Positions 30,020-40,740 of a DNA stretch of 64,000 nt are shown piece by piece. The DNA is taken from assembly GCF_963678635.1 (NCBI RefSeq), contig NC_087067.1, forward strand, positions 53,436,233 through 53,500,232. Direction: 5' to 3'. Position 1 is the first letter of the stretch. Each line of letters starts with the position of its first letter. Under the pieces are notes generated by a model, which saw only the letters and a program-made list of their open reading frames with translations, ran no database searches and had not been told where the DNA came from. The translations under genes and the position numbers were made by a program. Source of the stretch: Symsagittifera roscoffensis (lineage: Eukaryota; Xenacoelomorpha; Acoela; Convolutidae).

Positions 30020-30346
30020 TAATGATGCAAAATGAGTGACTATGATTACAAGTAATGAAAATACAAATCAAGAATTGAAATCAAAACCTTCCATCTCAAA
30101 AAATTTTGCAGGTACAAACGTTTGTTTCTATTAGAAAAGTTACAATCTAAAATGACCGAAAATTTTTTAATTTCCACAAAAAAAATGCACCGACTGAAAT
30201 CGAGTTTTCTAGAGTTGTCGCCTCAAGCATGCGTCTTACCACTGCACCAAATTCACAGAACACAGTTCACAGGTTCACAGGTTAACTGCTGATCTGTAGG
30301 CTCCCCAGGCCTCTGTCGACCAGCTCCTTCTTGGACGTCCATTTCG
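30020..30346. other. Non-coding, LINE 3' flank
   Basis: About 330 bp with no ORF. The right part (from about 30235) is probably the 3' end of the LINE; GTTCACAGGTTCACAGGTTAAC at about 30267-30288 is a short direct repeat. Confidence 0.35.
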
Positions 30347-31197
30347 TCATTCCATAAACGATGCGTCAAATATTTCAGACGCCCATAGTTTGGTTAAACT
30401 TGATTTGAAAACGTGTACACTCTCGCTTGATTTTACTGTTTTGGGTAATGAGTTCCAGTTGTTAATGGCTGCAACTGTAAAGAATATTTGTCTAGCAGTA
30501 GTTCTGGTCTTCTTGGTCAAAATCTTGAAAAGGTTTCTTCTTGTGTCTCTTTCGTTGATTGTAAAAACTCTTTCAGTCGCTGCTGTATCATAGAAGCAGT
30601 TCAAAATTTTGAAGACTTCAATCACTCTCGCAGTTTGCGTCTGTACTCGAGTGTTGGTAGTTTCAAAATCTGAAGTCGTTTCGAGTAGCTGTATTTGCGT
30701 ATACCTGGAATAAATTTTGTTGCGCGTCGCTGAACATTTTCAATAGTAATTTTGTCTTTTTTAAGGTATGGATTCCATGCCTGATTTGCATACTCCAGAT
30801 GTGTTCAGGCTTTGTACAGCGTCGTTAGAATTTCAGAGGTCAGGTTCACGAAGCTTTTCCAGATTATCGCGACTAAACTGTTTGCCACCTTCGTCTTTTT
30901 AGCGATGTGCTCACGGTAATGTAATTTTGAGTCAACGATAACTCCCAGTTCCTTCTCTGATTCTACTTTGCTTAGTTGTTTTCCGCCATTTGAGATATAG
31001 TTCCGTTCAGATTGTTTCGTTCTTCCCGTTAGGGTAAGTGTATGACATTTTGTCAGATTGAGCTTCATTAAACTGCTTTCAGCCCATTTGGAAATTTCAT
31101 TCAGGTCAAGTTGTAGTTTTTCTTCTTGAGTCTCATCAGTAATTGATCTGAATATTTTGGCGTCATCTGCGTATAGAAGCATGGGATGTAATGCCAT
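30347..31197 (-). pseudogene. CR1/Jockey-type LINE, RT palm C-terminal part and thumb
   Basis: Two stretches (30805-31197, 30347-30625). The first carries the RT active site MLLYADDAKIF, DLNEISKWAESSLMKLNLTK and the C motif region ESEKELGVIVDSKLHYREHI. The second is the typical CR1-group C-terminus: ATERVFTINERDTRRNLFKI, FFTVAAINNWNSLPKTVKSS, VFKSSLTKLW. These elements copy themselves by target-primed reverse transcription. Stops and frameshifts make it inactive. Confidence 0.9.
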
Positions 31198-31927
31198 CCG
31201 TCATCGAGTTGAATAGCAAAAAAAGTATTGGTCTTTCACTTACCACTACCTGTTGCGTCCTATCCGTTAAGAATGCTGTGATCCAGTTTAAAGTTTTCCC
31301 TTTGATCCCATATTTTGATATTGTGCTCAATAGTCTTTTGTGGGGAACGCTATCAAAAGTTTTTTGGAAGTCAATGTACACTATGTCTACCTCATAACGC
31401 CTGTCCAATTCTGCAGTCCAGTCGTCGAGCTCTTTTAATAACTGGAGAGTCGTCGATTGACCTGGTAAGAAAAATTAGTGTTTGTCTGATAAGATTTTGT
31501 TTTGTCTCAAGAAGTCAAACAGGTGTCTTGTTATCACTTTTTCCATTATTTTGCAACAGATTGATTTGAGGCTATTAGGTCTGTAATTGTTTGGGTAACT
31601 TTTTGCGTCTTTTTTGTGAATCGCTGTTATATTTGCGCATTTCCAATCTTGGGGTATTTCTCCCTTATCCCAGGAATTTTTCTTTAAAGAACACAGTATT
31701 TCAGCTACTTCATATCGGCATTCACTCAGAATCTTTGGGTGAACATTATCAGCTCGCATCGATTTCGTGGTGTCTAACGCTGCAAGTTCATTTAGTATTA
31801 CCTCTTCAGATAGATATAGATCATCTGAGCTTTGCTGCTCTTGGAGATCCATTAAATCCAAGCTGCTAGGTGTTTCTATTGTTAAAACTGAATAAAAGAA
31901 ATCAGACAGTGCAGTTGCTTTCTCCAT
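31163..31927 (-). pseudogene. LINE, RT fingers and palm N-terminal part
   Basis: Stretches 31475-31927 and 31163-31408. IPQDWKCANITAIHKKDAKS, NYRPNSLKSICCKIMEKVIT and LFDFLRQNKILSDKH are RT motifs 0-2; VDIVYIDFQKTFDSVPHKRL is motif A with the catalytic Asp; ISKYGIKGKTLNWITAFLTD follows. The motif B area (PILFLLFNSMTDG) is damaged. One frameshift near 31440. Confidence 0.9.
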
Positions 31928-31999
31928 GTCGGTCTTTGCCCAATTATTATTGCTGATTTTGAGTGCAGGTATCGTCTCAGTGGAATTTATTTTTTTTGT

Positions 32000-32209
32000 T
32001 TACATAGTTCCAAAGTTTTTAGGTTGCTGTGTTATGCTCTTTGTTATATCTTCATCATGTATTCGAACACAATTCCGTGTGAGTTTTGTGACTTTGTTTC
32101 GAACACTCGAGTATTTTTCATAATTTTTTTGTGTCTTATCTCTCCTGACATCTCTCCAAATTTTTTGTTTTTCATGATCTGCATCTCTCACTTCGGGTCT
32201 CATCGGCAT
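32000..32209 (-). pseudogene. LINE, linker between endonuclease and RT
   Basis: 69 codons: KQKIWRDVRRDKTQKNYEKY, SSVRNKVTKLTRNC. The pattern W...(Y)...RN-x-V matches the joint region before RT in CR1-type ORF2 proteins. The 32210-32640 stretch before it has only broken frames of the same ORF. Confidence 0.65.
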
Positions 32210-32641
32210 TTTGTTTTACTTTATACGAATTTGATTTTTGTAGGGATGAAATTCCTAACAGCACAATCAAGAGTGCTTTTAAGTTTTTCGCAGTTTTGCT
32301 CTAGTGTTTGCGATTCTTCATACATTATGCTGGTGTTTAACTCTGATCGGAGTTCCACATAGCTCCCTCTGTTGTAACTCAGTCTCTCTCTACGTCGCTT
32401 TGTTGTCCACAGATCAATGTTTGCTTGGAATAGTGTGAGATCACCCTTACCCAGCGGGGAGATGTATTCTCTGCTAGAGCTAGTTGATTCCAGGATTTTC
32501 CGGCTAGCATGAGATCCAGTAGTGATGGTTCGTTGTTTTTGGTCACACGCGTTGGACTATCAATGTATTGATCGAGATAAGAATCTTTTGCCGCTTTAAT
32601 GAATTGGTGTTTTTTGCTTTCTCGTCATGATTCGTGCTGAT

Positions 32642-33030
32642 CTATTGCCAATCTATATCTCTGTAAATAATGTCTCCTAGTACAATGTATCTAGAACGGT
32701 TGGGTTCAATGCTTCTGAAGACGTTGTTAAGGTTGTAGTTGTTTTCAGGAGTTGATGATGGGCTCCGATAGGTGGAAGCTATCACAGCTTCTGCCTTTGT
32801 TTGCAGTAGATTGTATACTTGTAATTTCTCAAATCCGGAGTCCTTGTTTATTTCCTTGTAATCGATGTCCTTTCGAATATAAAACAACATGCCTCTCCCC
32901 TCCTCGTTCGGTTTCAAGTTTTTTGTTTTAAATTGTAGCAGTCAAGTTTGTGCCAAATTGGGTTCCACACGATTACAGAGTTCTTGGTTTTCGCTTCAGT
33001 TAGGGCAATGATGTGTGGTAACATATTTGA
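32642..33030 (-). pseudogene. LINE, AP-type endonuclease
   Basis: The start near 33010 reads MLPHIIALTEAKTKN, equal to the D-I-I-A-I-T-E-T motif with the metal-binding Glu. 32642-32917 gives GRGMLFYIRKDIDYKEI, ASTYRSPSS and YIVLGDIIYRDIDWQ, where the usual GDFN has become GDII, losing a catalytic Asn. It nicks the target DNA to prime reverse transcription. Confidence 0.75.
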
Positions 33031-33232
33031 TTGTTGTAGTAGTTCTTATAGTTCAATGAACTTATCAGAAGTTAATGTGTTTAACTTCCCGAGCCAGAGC
33101 TCAAAATGTTCTTTGTTTCCGGCGTTATTTTTTGCAATACTTCTATCTCTCTTTTCTTTACTCTGATGATTTTGTTCCCATTGACAATGTGTATGAAGTT
33201 CCCGGGTTCCTGTTAAATTTCTGCTCGTTGCA

Positions 33233-33832
33233 CTAGAAAACGGATTTTCCCCCTCGGCAAATTTTAATCGAACTTTTCATCATGAGTTCCGGGTCTTTCG
33301 GTGAGTCTAGCGTGATTCTCAGTGGGCTGGGCCTCGCTCTGTTCTCTTGATCAGGGGCTTTGCCTAGTCGGGTAACGTTTTTAACTTTAGTTGGTTCAAT
33401 TTCTATGCTAGAGCATAGTTGATGGATCAATGACATATCCTCATTATAACGTTCTTTTGAGTCCCTTGACTGGCTTTCAGGGGCTTTTTGTGTATAAGAT
33501 TCTTTTTCTTTCTTAAGTCTTCTTCTTCTTCTCGTTTTTGTTCTGGTCCAGCTTCCAGAATTATGTCTTTCAGGTGATTGGTGACCTGAGGCTCTCTTTT
33601 CCAGGCATTATCTTTCACTGTGCTTGATCCCATTGTTGGCTGTGATTTGGCTTTTGTTCCATTCATGAAGTAGTAGAAGTCCTCCATTAGACTCTTCACG
33701 CACGGAATCAACCGTCTTATCCAGGTCATTAGTTGTCTCCGGATTCGTTTCTGGAGCGGTTGCACCCTTAATTAGGCTTTTTAGTTCGTGTGTACATGTG
33801 TCAAGATACCATATGCCCATACTTTTAAGCAC
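33233..33832 (-). pseudogene. LINE, region upstream of endonuclease (ORF1 end or ORF2 start)
   Basis: Overlapping stretches 33608-33832, 33427-33765 and 33233-33436. The last has VKNVTRLGKAPDQENRARPS and PLRITLDSPKDPELMMKSS, a pattern (R-L-G-K...R-P-L-x-V/I-T-x-x-S-P) common in ORF1 of CR1/Rex-type elements. The first two are charged with no clear domain. Confidence 0.6.
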
Positions 33833-33928
33833 CTACCTAGGCCCTTACCTAGCCCTTACCTAGGCCGCTCCGAAACATCCAAGTTCCAGTAGCTACCAGA
33901 AAAAAATCTAAAAAATGATAATCTAACC

Positions 33929-34545
33929 TTACTTTTTCTTGTTTTTCTTCTTTTGAGGCCTGCTTCTCTTGGTCTTTCTTTTGCTTCTCTTCCTTGATTT
34001 TCTGAACAGTGGACAGTATTTCTTCACGAGTGATTCAAGGTTTTTGAGCCGCTGAAAAATCGTTTCCAAAAACTTTATTTCCAAGTTCGTTGAGGGATGT
34101 GTTTTCTTGAGGTTTGATTGGTACCACCACTCTTTCTGTTTGCGACTTGAAATTAATTTCTTTCCGGCTGCTTTTACTAGAGTATTCAATGTTTCTAATT
34201 CTGGAAAAATTTGTTTTGCGTTTTCTCTTTGGCAAAAATTAATTCGTCAGGTATGTTTTCTGAGCGTGTTGATCAGATTCCGGACTTTTTTCTGCTTTCT
34301 GATCGTTCAGTCTGTGTTTGGTAATTGTGTTGTTTAACTCGTCGTACAGAAGGATGATGTCTACTTGCTTTACGTAGTTTTCCCTTTTCTAGGAGAAAGT
34401 CAAGGTTCAAAACGTTGTGGATAGAGTTGGGGTTTAGACTCAATCCTTTCGATGCAAAACTGATGCGTGATAACACTCTCTTCAAACTGTTTGGGGCTAA
34501 TTCGGTTGCGGTTTTCAGGGAGCTGGCTCCAATTATAAACACCAT
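33929..34545 (-). pseudogene. LINE, probable ORF1 N-terminal part
   Basis: Stretches 34273-34545, 34035-34235 and 33929-34189 in three frames. Segments: NSLKRVLSRISFASKGLSLN; RKEINFKSQTERVVVPIKPQ; FLETIFQRLKNLESLVKKYC, which looks like a short coiled coil, then a very basic end. Position and composition fit a LINE ORF1 RNA-binding protein; there is no decisive motif. Confidence 0.45.
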
Positions 34546-35306
34546 TAACAGTCAACAATCTTCACCCACAAAATTAGAGGCGTGGGACTTGTTAATAATG
34601 TTTTTAGATTTGGTCCTCTAGCTCAATTTATCAGAAGTTAGTCAATTTCAAACTCACGGTTTGTGAATTTGAAATAGATAAGTTTACTTAATATGTTTAT
34701 CACAACAATAGTGTAGAGATAGAACTATTTATTAAGTTTATCACAATAATAAAGTTATCACAAGAAAATACCTTCAAAAAGTTTTTAACAGACGAAGCTG
34801 AGCTATGCAACACTTGCGATACTAGATCTATCAAAATGAATGAGATCTATCAAAATCTATTAAAGAAAATCGTGAAAAAAAACATTGTTAAACACTAAAA
34901 GCAAAATCAGTATAGGAACGAAGTTAACCAGTCGGCGACAGAGCTAAACGTACCTGAGCAAAAACTTATCCTGCCGAGAAATTTTTAAAATCAAAACGAA
35001 TCAAAAAAAATTTACGTTCCCCTTCCTCTCATAACACATACATGAAAGGACTATTCAGTTCAAAAGTATCATGGTAACCGTGGTTACAGTCAGGTTATTT
35101 TTCATCGTATTTTCCAATCCAAACCCTGGGAATTTTGAAGAGTGAAGAATAATGTGAATAGAATTAAAGAGAGTCAGATGGTTGGAATCAAGCCAATCAC
35201 ATTGTAAAAACTAACATCGGCACAGAACATACCGAAGTTGAAAGAAACCCAAAAAAAATGACCCGATGTGTGACAACAGGTCTATCAGATACATATACTA
35301 CGCTGC
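34546..35306. other. Non-coding region
   Basis: About 760 bp, AT-rich, nothing recognised except a loose repeat of TTTATCACAA (34700-34760). Confidence 0.4.
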
Positions 35307-36266
35307 TGTGCCATTCGACCAGAATGCCGCAAACAATGGTTCGCCAAAACGAATTTTATTTTGTGGCATTCGACCAGAATGGTCAAAACGCATGGCAACA
35401 TCGAAATTTTATTGGTAGCAGCCGAGTGAGAAAACTGGCGGTTTTGACGAATTAACAGTGTTACGAAACACTTTTTACGAAACAATTGATTTACGAAACA
35501 ATTTTTTAATTTTGATTTTGGCGTGCATGACACGTAACAGTTTTAACTTTCGCGAACATTGAAACCGCAAAAATCAAAAAATGATTGTCGCTGAAATAAC
35601 AAAGACGAACTGTTAACGAAAGAGACAACAGAAAAAAGAGTCGAAGATATTGTCGGAAGAACATTCCGAATTGTAACGATTGTGCAGCTACAATCGTTAC
35701 GGAGCAGCTCCTTAGAATTCGGAGGGGTAGTGGGAAGATTTTGCTACCATTCCCAGAACGTGACAAGACAGCTCTTAGACCGGATTCAAAAACCCGGAAG
35801 GGTCTTGGGAATAGACTGAAACTGAGTTTCTAACAACTTTTAGCTTCCGGAAAGGCCTTGAGTTAAATTGTATTAACATCAAGTTCGATTTTCAGAATAT
35901 AAGAAGCTAGGAGTTAAGGGAAAGGATTGACCCACCTAAGGATATGATGATATTTATCTTCTGGACAAAGACAATAGTTTTATAATAATTAGGTAGTTGC
36001 CCTGTTTTTAGGAGTAACCTAGTGGTCTTGGAATATTGAGATCAAGTCATGAGCGCACTATTTTGCATGTAACTAATTTAATTTGCGCGATCTGGCCGAT
36101 AGCCTTAAATTGTAACGACTTTGTCGACCCAATTTAATGAACCACACATAAAACTGGCTTTGGTAGAGACGGTTAAAAGCATATGAAGCTGAGTTTAGAC
36201 GCTAGCCAGTCGTTTTAGAACCTAGCTTTATTTCACGTCGATTTGAACTTCCGGGCGAATGTTACA
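35307..36266 (+). repeat. LTR1 copy b
   Basis: Starts TGTGCCATTCGACCAGAATG at 35307 and repeats this start at 35362 (TGTGGCATTCGACCAGAATG), so the 5' end is duplicated over 55 bp; ends GAATGTTACA at 36257-36266. Aligns with 3386-4301 over most of its length. No internal region adjoins it and it is probably a solo LTR; flanking 5-mers do not match. Confidence 0.75.
35673..35700 (+). other. LTR1 hairpin, perfect 11-bp stem
   Basis: GTAACGATTGT-GCAGCT-ACAATCGTTAC. It is perfectly paired and found at the equivalent place in other LTR1 copies (3711, 39158, 44274, 47011, 50337, 50856). Confidence 0.8.
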
Positions 36267-36504
36267 TAGATGTTTTTATTGCGCTCCTGCGTGTTATTCT
36301 TTTTAGCATCATGACCGGCAGAACCGTTAACGAGCACTACGCGCCGAGCAGAGGTCTACAAAAACGCCCTTTATAAGGACCATACCGCCGGGGCGGAAGG
36401 GTACTTCGGAACGCGGAAGCCTTCCGGATTCCCGTGAATAGTTATTTAACCTATATAAGACCAAAAATTCACGTTCCAGGAAGGGTGGGGGGATTGGCTT
36501 TTTA

Positions 36505-37026
36505 CCGAGCAATTCCGGAGAATCAAGAAGAGCATTAGGAGGATTTTACAACCCTTCCAGAAGGATGATAAGACTGCTCCGCGTCCGGATTCCAGAATAC
36601 GGAAGGGTCTCGGGCAGAAAACTGAATGTGTATTTTAAGATGTTTTAGCTTCCAGATATGTCCTGAATTGAATTAAATAACATCAAAATTCGTTTTCAGG
36701 TAATGAGAAATTAGGAGTTGAGGAAAAGGGTTGATGGAAAAAGGGTTGAGGAAAAGGGTAGCCCTGTTTTTAGGAGTGACCTCGTGGTCTGGGGATACTG
36801 AGACCCAGCCATGAGCTCACTATTTTGCATAACACTAAGTTAATCTGCGTGTTCTGGCCGGTAGCCCAAAAACAGTAATGATTTTGTCGACCCAATGTTA
36901 AAGGACCACCAGGACTGGCTGGGGTAGAGACTGTTAAAAGTATTTAAAGCTGTGTTTAGACGCTAGCCAGTCGTTTCATACCTTAGTTTTTTTTCCGACG
37001 ATATGAAATTCCGGGCGAATACTACA
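36505..37026 (+). repeat. LTR1 copy c, partial
   Basis: Begins within the LTR (CGAGCAATTCCGGAGAATC) and ends GGGCGAATACTACA at 37026. A short duplicate of the 3' end follows (CGCCTAGCTTTATTTTCCGT, about 37035). Same internal order as 3386-4301. Confidence 0.7.
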
Positions 37027-38011
37027 AATCGTTCCATCGCCTAGCTTTATTTTCCGTCCGTATGTACTTCCGCGTGAAAAACGATGATTTTTAAGGAAAT
37101 TAGAGTCTTTTACAAGAATTTTAAGTGTAGTCATAAAAGATGAATAAAATTCAATAAGAACAAGAATAGCCATTTGCTCTGCATGAAGCACATAATGTTC
37201 TTACCATATTCTTTAAAAAATTCTGGTCTGATGATTTGATCTGACCAAAAACTGAAAACTAGGTGAAAACTGGACAGTCACAGAAAAATCGGCAACTCGG
37301 TAAAAAATTCAAAAAAACTTTAATTGAAAGTTTTCTTTTAAGAAAAAGGCGCAAAAAAGTTTAAAAAACGATTAATGAAGTTAAACTGAAGTTTCGTGGT
37401 TTATCCCTCTATAATAAGCCTGCTCGTTTGCTTTACTCGCTTGAAATTAGACTTAAACTCAAAAAATTTCAAACCGGTTTTCCTCGACACTGGTACATAT
37501 TTAAAAAAAAATTTTATGTCGTTCTAATCAGGATTGAAAGGTTTTCTTATGAGAAATCGCTCTATTCATTAGGATGATTATTTGTGGTATTTAACTTTGT
37601 TTGCAAAATAAAATAAGCCTTCACGCTCACCTTATTTGCTCAAAATTACACCAAAAACCGACAAATTCAAATGGGTTTTTCTCGACACTGAGAAAACATT
37701 TTCAAAATTTCGATGTCGTCACGCAAACAATTCCGATGTTTACTTAAGTGACTCATTTTGCGTGGAAAACAAAAACAAGAAAAAAACTAAAACACACCCG
37801 AATACGAAGTTCCTCCCCATTTTCAGTTGCCAGAACAATACAGCGCTTTTCGGTTATTTAATATCTTCAGATTCATTGAAAGAAAAGGGATAACCTTAAC
37901 AATTTAGCTTTCACTGTTCAACTAGCATCAAACGCTCTCTAACTAATTTAGCAGATAAAGTTATTTCTATTCGATTTAGACTGAGGCGTAGCAGAAATTT
38001 TTCTTTCTAAT
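37027..38011. other. AT-rich region with diverged tandem repeat
   Basis: No gene. Two related blocks of about 225 bp (about 37410-37500 and 37610-37700) share AATAAGCCT...TTCCTCGACACT / TTTCTCGACACT. Confidence 0.45.
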
Positions 38012-38109
38012 CCAAGCATTGCAAAATAAACTCTAGAAAGCAAAAGTCTAAAAAAAATTTCAGCTGCTAGTCTTCTAAATTATCATTTTGAGAAAAAAAA
38101 TGCCAAGAA

Positions 38110-38382
38110 ATGAAAAAAGTAAGAATTGAGAAACAAGCAGTCAACATTTTCTGTAAGAACTCAAAAATCTCACACACATACAATAAATTAATACATATGC
38201 GAAGCGATACTAAACAAAATTCAGATACAAAAAATGCAAAATCAAAAAGTTATGTGTCTCAAACGAGAAACTTGAATAAATTGTTGAAAAAAACGTTGCG
38301 TGAAAACTTTATTGCAATTGATGGTCACACTACTGAATATCGTAAGACAATCGCCACAGATCTCTCCTTGATCCTACCTTAA
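38110..38382 (+). other. Open stretch of 90 codons repeated in array units
   Basis: Starts MKKVRIEKQAV; also at 43217-43498 and 45954-46235 and, with an internal deletion, at 49355. The differences I see between units 1 and 2 change amino acids (N/K, K/E, T/S), which does not suggest protein-level selection. A run AAAAAATTTTCAG just upstream resembles a splice acceptor. Rich in Lys/Asn/Thr; no family. Probably not a gene. Confidence 0.3.
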
Positions 38383-39157
38383 ACAAAATTGGACAAAAAC
38401 TGCACTTGCAACTACAAGTAATGTTGTTTACAGTAAAAGATAAATCAGTGAGCTGAAAAAACCACTTGAACAAAAAAAATGGTTTTTTGAGTTTCTTTTT
38501 AATTTTTCAATTCCCCCTTGAAACTAGAATGAACAACACTTGCACTTGCAACAACCGTGAATTTTTTCTACAGCGCAACCATAAAACCGTTGTGGCAATA
38601 GCCGACAAAATCTGAGCGAACAAACGAAAAACCAACAATTCATTTTTCTCGGAAGTTTTTTCTCGGAATTTTTCTCGGCATACTGAAAAAACAAGATCTG
38701 GCCACGAATCAAACCCCAGACTTCAGGGTACAAAGTCAACTGTCTTACCTTCAGACTAGGGAAAGCAATCTAGAACATGTTAAAGAAGATAAGAAGAAAA
38801 GTAAAGAGAAGATACAGGAAGCAATTCAACCGATTTTGTTAACTGGTTGTTAACCCAAAAAAAACTCTATTCCACTTTGATAAGGCTTGCTTATGGCAAG
38901 CACAAAAATTAATTTAACCGATAATAAGGCTACCAGGTAAACTATCTGAGGTTGAACAAAAATAATTATATGGTAATTAGGTAGTTGCCCTGTTTTTAGG
39001 AGTGGGATACAGGGATACTGAGACCCAGCCATGAGCTCACTATTTTGCATGTATATTGGACAGAAACCATGCATTCGCTAAAAACAGCAATAGTGACTCT
39101 CGAAAGTGAAGAAAAAGAGTGAATTAAATTGAAATTACTATCGAGACTGTCCGAATT

Positions 39158-39757
39158 GTATCGATTGTAGCTGTACAATCGTTACCGAGCAATTCCGGAG
39201 AATCAGGAAGGAAGAGTATTGGGAGGATTTTACCACCCCTCCAGTAGAATGACAAGACTGCTCTGCGTCCATATTCCAGAATCCGGAAGGGTCTCGGGCA
39301 AAAACTGAATATGCATTTAAAAAAATTTTAGCTTCCAGATATGTCCTGAATTGAATTAAAAAACATCAAAATTCGTTTTCAGATAATGAGAAGCTAGGAG
39401 TTGAGGGAAAGGGTTGATCCATCTCCGATGGATATGATGATTTTTATCTACTGAACAAAACAATGGTAATACAATAAGTAAAGAGTTGCTCTGTTTTTAG
39501 GAGTGAACTCTTGGTCCGGGGATACTGAGACCCAGCGATGAGCTCACTATTTTGCATGTAACTAAATGAATCTGCGTGTTCTGGCCGGTAACCCAAAAAC
39601 AGTGAAGATTTTGTCGACCCGATGTTAAAGGATCACACATAAAACTGGCTTTGGTAGAGACGGTTAAAAGCATATGAAGCTGTGTTTAGACGCTAGCCAG
39701 TCGTTTCATGACCTAGCTTTATTTTACGTCGATATATAATTCCGGGCGAATATTACA
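39158..39757 (+). repeat. LTR1 copy d (array unit 1)
   Basis: From the hairpin (one mismatch, GTATCGATTGT / ACAATCGTTAC) to GGGCGAATATTACA. The TATA box is lost (CATTTAAAAAAATT at that place). Confidence 0.7.
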
Positions 39758-40262
39758 AGTCGTTTCACAACCCAGTTTTATTTTCCGTCGTACTCTCGCG
39801 TGAAAAACGATGATTTTTACGCTACCTAGAGTCTTTCGCAAAAAATTTTTGTGTAGACATAAAAGATGAATAAAATTCAAAAAAAATAAGGATAGCCATT
39901 TGCTCTGCATGTAGCACAGAATGTTCTCACCATTTTTTTTTAAAAGTGTGGTGTGATGATTTGATCTGATCAAAAACTAAAAACTAGGCATATTGGACAG
40001 AAACCATGCATCCCAAAAAACTGAAAAATTAACGCAAATCTTTGTTCAAATTTCACAATTTCGCAAATCTTTGTTCAAATCTTTGTTCAACCATTTAACA
40101 GTTTCCAAAACTATGTTCTGAAAAAAAATAACAAAAAAGTTAGAAAGCTCACGGCCGGTAGTCCGAATAAACTGGGAAGAAATCAGTAAAACAGACCAAA
40201 AAACTATCCCTTTTTGTTTTCAGCCGATGAGCCAGAATCAGTAGCTCTAGACTAGTTGTTAA

Positions 40263-40511
40263 TTGTACAGCATGGCTGGAAATGCAAATTTTAAGTTTGG
40301 AGGTTATGAGAACAGAGTTTTTTACTGTCTAGTACCCAATTGCAATGCCCTTACTTCTCACAAGGTTCAAGAACGCACAAAATGGCAAATTTTCAGCCAG
40401 AAAAACCACACTCCTGAATCTCGAACGACAATGGCTGCAGTTTTTTATAAAAATCTAGCCATGAAATCATTTACTCACCCAAATGCCAAGAAAACGTTTA
40501 ATAGTGTTTAG
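40263..40511 (+). other. Open stretch of 82 codons, duplicated at 41882
   Basis: Contains MAGNANFKFGGYENRVFYCL and VPNCNALTSHKVQERTKW. The C-x4-C pair recalls the start of a THAP-like zinc finger, but the rest of the motif is absent. Just upstream CCCTTTTTGTTTTCAG resembles a 3' splice site, so it may be a captured exon. The second copy (41882-42130) differs by three amino-acid changes (G/C, S/I, H/N). Low confidence as a gene. Confidence 0.3.
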
Positions 40512-40740
40512 GAAACGGTTTCGGTATTTTGTTTAAAAAAGTGACAAATTGTCCTAATGTGCCAGTTGGTCATATTTAAATTTTTTTTGTTCAAATATGA
40601 TTTTTCACGAAAATCTTACGTGTAGACATAGAAGATGAAAAAATTCAATAACAACAAGGATAGCCATTTGCTATGAATGTAGCACAGAATGTTCTGACCA
40701 TATTCTTTAAAAAAGCGGGGTGTGATGATTTGATCTGATC

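Noticed and set aside
38524-38739. 71-codon minus-strand open stretch repeated in each array unit
   Set aside because: Repeated only because the unit is repeated; no family, no start context, and the differences between copies are not silent.
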